64,000 nt of DNA from NCBI GenBank assembly GCA_907163375.1, contig CAJQUW010006388.1, forward strand, positions 310,001 to 374,000, read 5' to 3'. The DNA comes from Prostheceraeus crozeri (Eukaryota; Platyhelminthes; Polycladida; Euryleptidae). The position numbers and the translations under genes were made by a program. Positions within the stretch are counted from its first letter, which is position 1. The number at the start of each line of letters is the position of its first letter. The notes beneath the pieces are model-generated. The model had not been told where the DNA came from. It was given only the letters and a program-made list of their open reading frames with translations, and searched no databases. Below, in pieces: positions 47,726-56,006 of the stretch.

Positions 47726-49985
47726 TTGCATATATATATACCACCTTCTTCTGCAATTCGCCTTTTCTCTCAAGTTGTGACATATATTTCTCATAACCTT
47801 GACGAAATCCTTAAAAGCCATCCCAGTTATGAAATGATTCTGACAGAAGACTCTAATCATTTGAATCTATCATACCTGAGCAATGCTTTTGACCTATTGA
47901 ATATTGTGAAGCATGCAACTCGCGGAGAATCCATACTGGACCTAGTACTGATAACATCGACTTTGAATTCCTTGCTTGATGTTGAGATCGGTCCATCAAT
48001 ATCCTCTTCCGACCACAAAACAGTTCTGTGCTCTACGACAGATTCATCACAACAAATAAATTGAACGGCTCAGGTTGTATACGACGCGCGTGAATCACAC
48101 GTCAACACTTTTTTGGACAGAATGAATCATGTGAATTTTGACAAGATTTATGACATGAGTTTATCACTTGATGATAAGTGTGCCATATTCACGAGTTTGA
48201 TAGAACTCTGCTTTTCAAATACCATTCCATCATCCATGGCAATTATGATGAGGAATGACAAGCTTTACATCACCCCTCTCATCAAGTTATTGATTAACAA
48301 ATACTGGAACCCATTTCGTTGTAAGAACTACTCACTGTATCGCCACTTGAGCACCAAAGTTTAAAATCTCATTTTTCACGAAAAGTGTAAGTTGACCTCA
48401 AAGGCAAGCAAGTTTCCAAAGGACATATGGAACGTGGTGAATGAAGTAAGGGGTACAAAAAGGTCCCGTTTTTCGACCATCGAGGCACAGACTCATCAGT
48501 TCCAGTTTCCGGTACAAGCAGCGCAATGTCTGAATTCAAAATTTTTTGAAGCTGAGTCTCAACGACCATCACCCGCTCAAATAGCAGATTTTGATGACTG
48601 GTCCCCCATTGTGAACACCGGTTCAGTTCATAACGCCCTGATGACCCTCAAATCTGATAAATCACCTGGTATTGATGGCTTTCCGAATATCTTATTTACA
48701 CTGGCTGCAGACATCATTGCCCAACCTTTGTCTCGCATTATAAATGTTTCAATCTTATCCAGACAATTTCCAACAGTTTGGAAGGAGACTGTCATCATTC
48801 CAGTGCCTAAAACGAGCTCACCTTCAATTAACAACCTTCGCCCAATATCTCTATTGACCACTCCATCTAAAATCTGCGAAAGACTAATTCTCAAGAGAGG
48901 CATCGAAGAAAAATTAACAGGAGCATTCGATGTTTTCCAGTTTGGTGGCAAAAAAATTCTTCTACATCATCAGCACTGATACGTCTTCATGACATTATTA
49001 CTCGGGGGTTTGATAAGTTTGAAGTGACTGGAGTCCTTGTTTTGGCCTGCGATTATAGCAAAGCCTTCGATTCTCTTGGCCACGATATAATTATCAACGC
49101 CTTATCAGAGAACAGTTTCCCCTTGGGTTTCGCGAAGTGGACCCGCAGTTGCCTGGTAGGGAGATCCGAAAGGGTCAAGATGAACAAACACCTCAGCGAC
49201 AGCCTGCCCGTCGTTTCCGGGATCCGCCAGGGATCGATTTTAGGTGCGTATCTATTTAACGCAGTAGTAGGATCAATCAAGCCGGTATATCCCCAAAGCC
49301 TCATTGTAACATTGACGACTGCACTCTTGCCATCCCAATTCAGAAAGGGGACCATGCGATACACCTCATTGAGCACAGCAACATGGTAACGTGGTCAACA
49401 AAAATTAGACCAAATCTCAATTTTAGCAAGTGCAAAGTCATGTGGATTCCCAAAGTCGCTATGTCTGCCCCTCCCTTTCTTCCTGATATGACCCAAACTG
49501 ATGAGCTATGAATATTGGGCATCATATGTACTCGAGACCTCAAATGGCACAAGCAAGTTGCTCATATTACCAAAATCGCATCGAGACGTCTTTTCGCTCT
49601 TCGTACTCTTCGCCCATTCCTCTCACGTTCACAATTAGTCCAAGTTTATTCTGGCCTTATCTTATCAGTCATTGAAAACTGCTCTGTTCTCTTGGTCGGA
49701 ATGTCAAGTAAGGATAAAGAAACGCTGGAAAAGCCTCGGAAAAAGGCTCATCGCATCGTGTGTGACCGTGACTGTACGTGCGAAATCCTTGAGGATTTGA
49801 ATAGTCGTCGTGAAAGCACCGCAATTAAGTTTCTCCATGGGATTTCGTCGAACGTGAAACATTCCTTGTATGACTTATGTCCCAAGAAATCAACACGCAC
49901 TGGAAAGTTCCTGCAAACTCCTCGCAGACGTGGCTCTTTCTTTCCTGCAAGTATTATTCTCTCAAATAACACCTGGATTGATTAA
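47726..49985 (+). pseudogene. LINE B ORF2: endonuclease end and reverse transcriptase, decayed
   Basis: The frame of 47726 holds the endonuclease end (GESILDLVLITSTLN near 47926) and, past in-frame stops at 48062-48064 and 48362-48364, the RT start with DIWNVVNEVRGTK near 48426 and NNLRPISLLTTPSKICE near 48830. Near 48960 the sense moves to another frame (DYSKAFDSLGHD, then IRQGSILGAYLF), and near 49305 to the third (IDDCTLAIPI at 49311, the catalytic Asp pair being kept, then RRLFALRTLRPF). A TGA at 49508-49510 interrupts this last frame, which ends at 49985. Alignment with LINE A supports every join. Confidence 0.85.
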
Positions 49986-50110
49986 TTAATAACTTGTACT
50001 CATATCTTGGTCACGTTGTTTCTATACATGTCTTGTATTTATGGGTCAATGTAACTGTACTGTTCTGTCGATTTTTAGTAATTTTGAAAATTGCACGATT
50101 CCTTACCTTA
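47726..50110 (+). mobile_element. Non-LTR retrotransposon (LINE B), 5'-truncated
   Basis: A relative of LINE A: end of the endonuclease (SSSDH near 48005), RT and a short 3' region ending in CCTTACCTTACC near 50100. The 5' end joins the Polinton fragment C without visible target duplication. It is more decayed than LINE A, hence older. Confidence 0.85.
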
Positions 50111-50420
50111 CCTTCACTTCGAAGTTATGAACAGTGAACAGTTTTTGTTCCATAAAATAAAACAATCATCAATATAGCATACCTAATTGCTAGTTATGTA
50201 CGTAGAAATGTTTTCGCCATAAAGTTCGTGAACCATTGTGTACATACGTTGTTCTAGATAACCCATGACCAATATAGCGTACGTATGTGCCATCTTTGTA
50301 CCCATGGCGGTACCTGCTACTTGAAGGTAGGTGTTGTCCTCGAACGTGAAGTAGTTACTTTCCAATACAATTTTTATAGCACCCATTAGCGAGCGAAACC
50401 GGTTGGGAATATGAGAGATT
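50105..50420 (-). pseudogene. Penelope-like element 4: reverse transcriptase fragment
   Basis: On the minus strand AIKIVLESNYFTFEDNTYLQ is followed by VAGTAMGTKMAHTYA and, past a stop, YIDDCFILW near 50170-50140. It matches the same RT segment of Penelope-like element 2 (TSGTAMGTKVAPTYA and YLDDCFIIW). Only about 100 codons remain. Confidence 0.8.
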
Positions 50421-50449
50421 TTTGATCCAATAGATCATCCAATACAGCG

Positions 50450-50760
50450 ACATCATTGGACTGAATCTCATCCACTGGAATAATCCCTCATTTCAACTAA
50501 AGTTACGACGTTGCAATTTCTGAAAGAGTGACGGCTGATAAATACCACAACACCAAATCACTCAATTGATAGGTTCCCTAAACAATTATTTTCTTTTATC
50601 TAGCAAATTCAGGGTGAAATCAGTTTTACCTGCATGGGATGGACCTGATACAGTCAGAATTTTATCACATTGAAGTCTGAAATCCATTTCAATATTTTGA
50701 GATTCAACATTTGCATGATTTACGCTTAGAGTCAAAGATACTACCCAATAGGTTACCCAC
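50450..50760 (-). pseudogene. Packaging-ATPase-like P-loop segment, fossil
   Basis: The minus strand near 50700-50610 reads CDKILTVSGPSHAGKTDFTL, a Walker A loop (GPSHAGKT) with the flanking strand and helix expected of the ATPases that accompany Polinton/adintovirus genes. Little of the rest is readable. Confidence 0.5.
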
Positions 50761-50878
50761 TACAGGAGCTATACATCGGAAGTAACACTTACAGAAAACC
50801 ACCCTTTTGTGTTAGAGTTTTCCTCTTTTTTTGAAGGGTAACTTTATGATTGGAGATGAAACGCAATTTTGTTGTATG

Positions 50879-51064
50879 TCACTCAAGTAACTTTCGTTGT
50901 TGTGGTAATCTCACATGAGAAACAATTTCTCGAATAAATTTATCATTAGCATGTCGTATTGCATTATATCGCTGATTTCCTTTCATTCGTTGAAGAGCTC
51001 GAATGGCCTCAGAAACTTTTGAAGACTTTCGACTTTCACGTTTCGCCATTTTTCTCTTAACCAT
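50879..51064 (-). CDS. Basic pX-like protein fragment
   Basis: The 61 residues are Lys/Arg-rich and include SEAIRALQRMKGNQRYNAIR followed by FIREIVSHVR. This resembles the N-terminal half of a small basic protein family that in other invertebrate virus-like elements ends in a Gly-rich hydrophobic segment. I infer a DNA-condensing virion protein, with low confidence. Confidence 0.4.
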   Translation of the reverse strand: MVKRKMAKRESRKSSKVSEAIRALQRMKGNQRYNAIRHANDKFIREIVSHVRLPQQRKLLE

Positions 51065-51103
51065 TGTTACTTACAACTTGATTTTTCCATATTTGCATAG
51101 GTG

Positions 51104-51448
51104 CTAACTTTTATGACAGAAGTGACACTTAAAATGAGCTACATCACGGTGGCCACATTGACAAAGTTGGATGCAGTATCCTATGAAACAGAGCTGGCAG
51201 AAAGTATGCTTACATCTCTTAAAGATGCGTTTTTCACTTCCATCCTTTCGCTTACATACATCGCATATATATTCACTCTTACTAACAACTTCTAAAGCAA
51301 GTCTTTTTGACGACATGAACTTGCTAGCCTTTTCTAAATGATAGACACATGTAAAGAAGGAATATACTTCGAGAGTAAGCAGACACAACTCCAAAACCAA
51401 TTGTGCTGCGATCAAGTACCATTGCATCACTAAGTTTCTCTTATACAA
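51104..51448 (-). CDS. Zinc-binding (RING-like) segment
   Basis: The second half has eleven Cys/His residues with RING-like spacing: Cys-x2-Cys (YICDVCKRK), Cys-x-His-x2-Cys-x2-Cys (CKHTFCQLC), and a final Cys-x2-Cys pair (FKCHFCHK). RING proteins usually act as ubiquitin ligases. The first half is hydrophobic. It overlaps the end of the preceding ORF by 19 bases and lies in the Polinton-type fragment B; whether it is part of that element is inference. Confidence 0.5.
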   Translation of the reverse strand: MYKRNLVMQWYLIAAQLVLELCLLTLEVYSFFTCVYHLEKASKFMSSKRLALEVVSKSEYICDVCKRKDGSEKRIFKRCKHTFCQLCFIGYCIQLCQCGHRDVAHFKCHFCHKS

Positions 51449-51795
51449 AGTTGAATGTGAACATGTGAAATCGCTTCAGTCACTAGACTGCCACCATGAT
51501 GGTTAAATGCTTCAAGACGTTGAGAAATTTTCCCCATATGTCCTTCAAAAAATTCTTCAGGATTATCTACAACTTCCATCGAATAGGAAGCAAAGTGGAA
51601 GAAACGATCTTCTACCTCTTCCTTCCCAAAATGACTGAAATGAATTTTCGCAACTAATCTCGCCATTACAATTCTATTAGAAAACGTATCCATTAACTTC
51701 AAAAATAGAGTGCTAGTATCACCAATAACTGATTTGTTGTTAGTAGTATAGGGTATAGGATTCGGCGCATCGCTTCGCTCAGCACCGAATCCCAC
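51430..51795 (-). CDS. Orphan domain, homologous to 2970-3422
   Basis: The 121 residues include a segment with Met-Ala-Arg-Leu-Val-Ala-Lys-Ile, a His-Phe pair, an acidic run, a Phe-Phe-Glu-Gly-His segment, and GGSLVTEAISHVHIQL at the end. The ORF at 2970-3422 has the same succession. The function is unknown. It may be the N-terminal domain of a large protein found beside virus-like genes in other invertebrates. The first 15 or so codons overlap a hairpin (51749-51785), so the true start may lie further in. Confidence 0.5.
   Translation of the reverse strand: MGFGAERSDAPNPIPYTTNNKSVIGDTSTLFLKLMDTFSNRIVMARLVAKIHFSHFGKEEVEDRFFHFASYSMEVVDNPEEFFEGHMGKISQRLEAFNHHGGSLVTEAISHVHIQLCIRET
51749..51785. 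repeat. Hairpin GGATTCGG...CCGAATCC
   Basis: An 8-bp perfect stem encloses a GC-rich loop with TCGCTTCGCTC. It resembles the GGAGCGAAGCTCC hairpin at 55978-55995 in the Polinton's gene junction. Confidence 0.6.
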
Positions 51796-51799
51796 ACCT

Positions 51800-51968
51800 A
51801 GGTAGATACAAAAAATAAAAAAAAAAAAAAAAATAGGGTCCCCTTGAAATTTATAAAAAAACAGCTAAAATAGATACAAAAAATAAAAAAAAATACAAAA
51901 TAGGAAAGTACCTCTAAAATCACTAATTTACGGGCTAAAATAGATGCGAAAATAGGAAAGTACCTTAA
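51800..51968. repeat. A-rich direct repeats
   Basis: TAGATACAAAAAATAAAAAAA occurs twice with small changes, and AAAATAGGAAAGTACC occurs twice (51898, 51950). It may be the edge of the Polinton, but no partner end is in the window. Confidence 0.5.
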
Positions 51969-51971
51969 AGT

Positions 51972-52127
51972 ATGACCCATGAACAAAAATATTCATTTAA
52001 AAATGGAAGATGAAAAAACAAAAGAACCATCGGCCCCCTTATATCCTTTATGACCCATGAACAAAAATATTCATTTAAAAATGGAAGATGAAAAAACAAA
52101 AGAACCATCAGCCCCTTTATATCCTTC
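51972..52127. repeat. 78-bp tandem duplication carrying a start site
   Basis: Two copies, 51972-52049 and 52050-52127, start TATGACCCATGAAC and are nearly identical. Each contains TTTAAAAATGGAAGATG, an A-rich start context like those of the Polinton genes to the right, and the beginning of the PSAPLYP coding segment. Confidence 0.85.
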
Positions 52128-52263
52128 ATTATCATATGACATAGATATAGCAAAACACAAAGATAGAGTCAGGTACATGAAAGATAAGGAAGCCCAATTA
52201 TTACTTAAACTAGAACATAATAAATTAAGAAAACGATGGACCATAGCTAAGAATGTGATGTAA
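52081..52263 (+). CDS. Short ORF with PSAP and LYPxL motifs
   Basis: Starting at the ATG that follows TTTAAAA, the 60-residue product begins MEDEKTKEPSAPLYPSL and continues with a charged helical segment rich in Lys and Glu. PSAP and LYPxL are the two classical late-domain motifs by which virus proteins recruit ESCRT components (TSG101 and ALIX). A further PSAPLYP coding segment lies at about 52313-52335. Similar openings occur in proteins near Polinton-type genes in other invertebrates, some with membrane segments after the helix. Here the ORF is short and probably broken. Confidence 0.5.
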   Translation: MEDEKTKEPSAPLYPSLSYDIDIAKHKDRVRYMKDKEAQLLLKLEHNKLRKRWTIAKNVM

Positions 52264-52435
52264 CACAATTCCGCTGAAAACCCAAAAGTGATGAAAGGCG
52301 AAAACCCGTCAGCTACACCATCAGCCCCTTTATATCCGATGTGTAAAATCAACCATTTTTTTCGCAAAATTGCTTCTTATTCAACAAAATTGACACGAAA
52401 TTACATACACAATATTTGCACATTTTCAACAGTAA

Positions 52436-52740
52436 TTTACAAAATGTCAAGAAATGTCTCCTCGATAGGAGAGATTTTACTCTGTAATTAAATTTGAAAA
52501 AGTCTCCTATCCAGGAGACATTTGCATTACTATATAATGATATAAGTAGTGTGTATGAATTGACACATTTACAAAATGTCAAGAAATGTCTCCTCGATAG
52601 GAGAGATTTTACTCTGTAATTAAATTTGAAAAAGTCTCCTATCCAGGAGACATTTGCATTACTATATAATGATATAAGTAGTGTGTATGAATTGACACAT
52701 TTACAAAAATGTCAAGAAATGTCTCCTCGATAGGAGAGAT
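52436..52740. repeat. 132-bp tandem repeat with paired hairpins
   Basis: About 2.3 copies with a period of 132 bp (AAAATGTCAAGAAATG at 52441, 52573 and 52706). Each full unit has two small palindromes, TCTCCT-CGAT-AGGAGA and TCTCCT-ATCC-AGGAGA. It may be a terminal or regulatory array of the neighbouring Polinton. Confidence 0.85.
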
Positions 52741-52765
52741 GGTGAGAATGTTACATTTGAGACTA

Positions 52766-53421
52766 TCAGAACTCCATTGGGCTTTCCATTCTTGGGACTT
52801 CCATTCTTGGGACTTCCATTCTTGGGGTTTCCATTCTTGGGGTTTGCATTAATTCTTCAAATGTTTTTCGGCGTCGTCCATTTTTGATGTGCGATGAAAT
52901 TATACGAAAATTGATTTTAAAGAATGTTGCGGATTCATGAGAATCGGCGATGAACGGATATTGTAAATAAAAGTTATAAAGTCTTCTTAAAAACGCGACA
53001 TAACTCCGGGAATATTGGAAATAGTCACTAAATGTATTTCCCGCACGTAGAATTTTGAATGCACGCCCCTTCAAGATAGCTAGTTTCAAACTACTGTTCT
53101 CATGATGATTTTCGTAGTTTTCAATTCTTTGTAAGAAACCACGTAGCGTCGGCAGAGTTACTTCTTTATTCAGTTCCTCGTTGAAATTAAATGATGACGA
53201 CGATTCACAAGATGCAGTTAAAGATGCTTCAAAAGTTTCTATAATTCTCCATTCTTTGTATAAATAATCTTCCTCTTCTTTTGTCTTAATATTCCTCCTT
53301 CTGTACTCTTGGAAAACTTCTTCATTAAAATATCCATCCTCAAATTGTTGAATTCAGTAAGTCGAGACATAATATTACACTTTTGCAGATGAATCGTGAA
53401 AGACACAGTCACGTAGAACAC
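52766..53421 (-). pseudogene. Unassigned ORF pair with a pentapeptide repeat end
   Basis: Minus-strand coding sense runs across this segment (ATG ORFs at 53421-53239 and 53089-52766), with helical, Phe/Tyr/Arg-rich sequence (SRSYVAFLRRLYNFYLQYPF) and a C-terminal run of four PRMEx repeats built on a 15-bp tandem repeat at 52776-52850. I do not recognise the family. Its place between the hairpin array and the protease gene suggests an accessory gene of a virus-like element; it seems broken. Confidence 0.4.
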
Positions 53422-53693
53422 TCACAGAGAGAATGAAAATTGATAATACGTGGCAGCATCAGTTCCTAATGGCAACCGCTACTGCTTGTGGCAGACAATG
53501 GTGTCATGCATAATGCGCAATCAGGTTGCGTTGAGAGAACAATGAAATGGTCGCCAACGTGACAATAGCAACTTAATTATCGCAAGCCTAGCCCACAGCA
53601 AAGTCCACCCGCTAGAGGTAACAAAAGCCCTGAGTCATACAGATTGTGCAATTCTTTTGTGTCATTTCTGAAATAGAATTTATCTCATGTAAA

Positions 53694-54116
53694 ATGACTG
53701 ACCTGATCGAGTTTTTAAAATTATATGGAACACAGACAACAACTAATTTCGACCTAAAGAAAATTGCTAATCAATTAGGAATAAAGAACTTTCATGTTTT
53801 AATGAGAGACGAATTACAATTGATCAAAAATAAGCCTACTGTAAATTTCATAACGAATCTTCACACTTCAGACCAAAACGGCGTACATTGGTCAGCAGGC
53901 GTTAAAAATCATCAGCAGAACTATTATTTTGACTCATACGGACTTCCACCTACGAATGAAGTAAGAGGAATACTTGGAAATGGTATTTATAATACATTTC
54001 AAATTCAAAAACCAGGAACTACTTACTGTGGGCAATTATGTTTATACGTTTTGTACAAATTACAAAAAGGAGTATCATTTCTAGATATAATGTTAGAGTT
54101 AAACGATAAAGGTTAA
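53694..54116 (+). CDS. Adenain-like cysteine protease
   Basis: Polinton proteases cut the virion precursors, as adenovirus protease does. The 140 residues starting at the ATG after TGTAAA contain GVHWSAG (His followed by Trp), FDSYG (acidic residue) and TTYCGQLCLYVL (Cys nucleophile after a Gln-binding loop), the Ulp1/adenain layout. An upstream ATG at 53646 would add 16 residues, but the start used here fits the family better. Its end overlaps the convergent integrase gene by 4 bases. Confidence 0.88.
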   Translation: MTDLIEFLKLYGTQTTTNFDLKKIANQLGIKNFHVLMRDELQLIKNKPTVNFITNLHTSDQNGVHWSAGVKNHQQNYYFDSYGLPPTNEVRGILGNGIYNTFQIQKPGTTYCGQLCLYVLYKLQKGVSFLDIMLELNDKG

Positions 54117-55447
54117 AGCTCGGTTTTCTGTAATTCGTTTTCATAGAATCTACCTTTGATATCCTCATTATCTAAATCTATAATTTCATAAGTAATCGGA
54201 AGAGTTTGATTTATTTTACAAATTTCAAATATCTCTTTCGTCCAGTATCCGACGAAGCCCTTTTCAAATTTGTTCTTATATTTAAATATTCGTACCCTAT
54301 CCCCAATTTTAAATTTCGGCTTACGTTTCTGTAAATTCGGATTACTCTCATTCGAATAATTATTTTCGAATATTTTCTTTCGTATTAAATCAGGGTCGTC
54401 AGAAGCATTCTTTGGAGTTTCTTCAATACCTGAATGAATCTTATTGTTATACTCTTCTACAACTCCTGGTAATATCTTCAACCATTTCTGATTTCCTTGC
54501 TCAGTAAATTTCTTAAAGATCTTACTTTTTAGCGTTCTATTAAAGCGCTCTATTACTACAGCCTTTCCTGCATTTTCTGTGGAATAAACAGTTTCAAATA
54601 GTGGCTTTACATTTCGGTTATAAAATTCCGACCCTTTATCAACAAACAATTTCCTTGGCTTTCTAAAACTTTCTTTAAAGATTTCTTCAAACGCATATTT
54701 AACTGACAGACCACTTTTGTTTTTTAAAGGCTTTACCCAAGCATATCGTGTATATAAATCTATAACGGTCAATGCGTACTTAAACCCTCTTTCATTAGGC
54801 ATATTTATTAGATCAGCACTCCAAATATCATCTTTATTAAATACTTTTACCTTCAATAGATATTTCGGCTTTCTGTATTCCTTGTGAATTTCAGACGCAT
54901 AGCGGCTTGGGTCATTCGACATTTCGGACGCGTAGGTTCGAGCGTTGCTCTCAGACAGCTTTGCTGCCGTTTCATTCAACGAAGTTGACGGAACTAAAGT
55001 TTTATCTATCCCCTGCCCAAAAAGCATTTTTGCTTGTAAAGCTTTCTTAACAAACATTCTTTCAATTTTTTCTCTAAATGTAGGATTTTGAATACTATCT
55101 AATTCTTGTATCATTTTCTTATCTGCTTCATGTCGAGAACTTAGGTCATGATTTCGATAAGCTAAATCATGTTTATAAGCGGCGGCGTCTACTCTATTTA
55201 TTGGTTTACTATTTTCTCTAGGTGTGTTATCATCGTTTAATCTTAAATCTAATCTTGTGCCGGGACCAGTAAAATTATGCCCAGGTAAATGTTTCTCCTT
55301 CGAATATTTACTCCAAATAAAGCCAGGAAAGTTTTCTAATGCTTTTTGTATATCACCACCGAAGTGGTGTGGAACTTTGTTATTGTCACCTTTTAAGAGA
55401 TAATCCATTAGATCTAGATTTGAAATCCTTAAGTTATTCAAATTCAT
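54113..55447 (-). CDS. PLA2-like domain fused to rve integrase
   Basis: Residues about 54-115 look like the phospholipase A2 domain of parvovirus VP1: a GPGT loop with Leu-Asp (calcium-binding type), DAAAYKHDLAY with the His-Asp pair, and a following Asp/Ala-Asp helix. After a linker, residues about 205-350 form a retroviral-type integrase (WSADL, FVDKGSEF, VVIERFNRTLK giving D-D-E). Residues 365-440 form a C-terminal SH3/chromo-like region (FKIGDRVRIF). Integrase joins the element to host DNA; PLA2 domains help parvovirus particles leave endosomes. The ATG follows CTTTAAAA. The reading frame is continuous through both domains, so they appear to be one protein unless it is spliced or cleaved. 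Confidence 0.85.
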   Translation of the reverse strand: MNLNNLRISNLDLMDYLLKGDNNKVPHHFGGDIQKALENFPGFIWSKYSKEKHLPGHNFTGPGTRLDLRLNDDNTPRENSKPINRVDAAAYKHDLAYRNHDLSSRHEADKKMIQELDSIQNPTFREKIERMFVKKALQAKMLFGQGIDKTLVPSTSLNETAAKLSESNARTYASEMSNDPSRYASEIHKEYRKPKYLLKVKVFNKDDIWSADLINMPNERGFKYALTVIDLYTRYAWVKPLKNKSGLSVKYAFEEIFKESFRKPRKLFVDKGSEFYNRNVKPLFETVYSTENAGKAVVIERFNRTLKSKIFKKFTEQGNQKWLKILPGVVEEYNNKIHSGIEETPKNASDDPDLIRKKIFENNYSNESNPNLQKRKPKFKIGDRVRIFKYKNKFEKGFVGYWTKEIFEICKINQTLPITYEIIDLDNEDIKGRFYENELQKTEL

Positions 55448-55463
55448 TTTTAAAGATTAAATC

Positions 55464-55937
55464 TTATCGCACCATACTAGGATTTAGATATATGCCAGAT
55501 CCGTCTTTTGTTTCTTTTATTTGAATCAAATCATCAATATTGTGTAGGACATTTTTAAGAACTCGTTTCCCTTCATCAACTAAATTTAATTTGCTAATGA
55601 AATTATCTACTATTCCGTCACCTCTAGCAGCTTTCTCTAACTCCCTATTATGACGTTTTTGCTCTTCTAATGCTGCCTTCTCTGCTTTATTTTTATTTAC
55701 TGCCTGGACAATACCAGCTGTCCCGCCTGCAACACTTCCTGCTGCTGCTATACCACCTATGATTAACGGAATTAATGGGAGAATTCCACCATTCTTTTCT
55801 TCTTGTAATTTGATATTCTCTATCATTGGTTTACTTATGTAATACTTTTTTTTGTTAATCGTAATAGTTTTAGGGGTATTTTTGTCAATGATGTTACGTA
55901 GTTTTAATTCAACCGTTTTATTATTCACTTGCGCCAT
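55464..55937 (-). CDS. pX-like minor virion protein
   Basis: The 157 residues contain NGGILPLIPLIIGGIAAAGS (residues about 49-68), a Gly-Gly site followed by a strongly hydrophobic Gly/Ala-rich segment, then a charged helix (ALEEQKRHNRELEKAARG) and a C-terminal tail. This is the pattern of adenovirus pX/pVI-type proteins in Polintons and adintoviruses, processed by the viral protease and able to disturb membranes. It lies 16 bases after the PLA2-integrase start and after the capsid gene in transcription order. Confidence 0.65.
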   Translation of the reverse strand: MAQVNNKTVELKLRNIIDKNTPKTITINKKKYYISKPMIENIKLQEEKNGGILPLIPLIIGGIAAAGSVAGGTAGIVQAVNKNKAEKAALEEQKRHNRELEKAARGDGIVDNFISKLNLVDEGKRVLKNVLHNIDDLIQIKETKDGSGIYLNPSMVR

Positions 55938-55971
55938 TTTTTAATAAAAAATTTATAGTCTTGGGTTTTAC

Positions 55972-56006
55972 TAACCGATCGGAGCGAAGCTCCTCTGGCT
56001 TTAGCC
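55972..56006 (-). promoter_or_regulatory. Gene-junction motif, variant, with hairpin
   Basis: At the end of the capsid gene the plus strand reads CTCTGGCTTTAGCCGATC, the core inverted relative to copies 1 and 2, next to the hairpin GGAGCGAAGCTCC. Confidence 0.5.

Larger units (their letters stand above)
50450..51795 (-). mobile_element. Fossil Polinton-type fragment B
   Basis: Four minus-strand coding segments sit close together: an orphan domain (51795-51430), a zinc-binding segment (51448-51104), a basic pX-like segment (51064-50879) and a packaging-ATPase-like P-loop segment (about 50760-50450). This is the company kept by Polinton/adintovirus genes. The fragment is broken and its relation to the better preserved element to the right is unknown. 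Confidence 0.55.

Noticed and set aside
52436-52740. CRISPR-like array
   Set aside because: Repeats are long and contiguous without variable spacers, and the host is clearly an animal.
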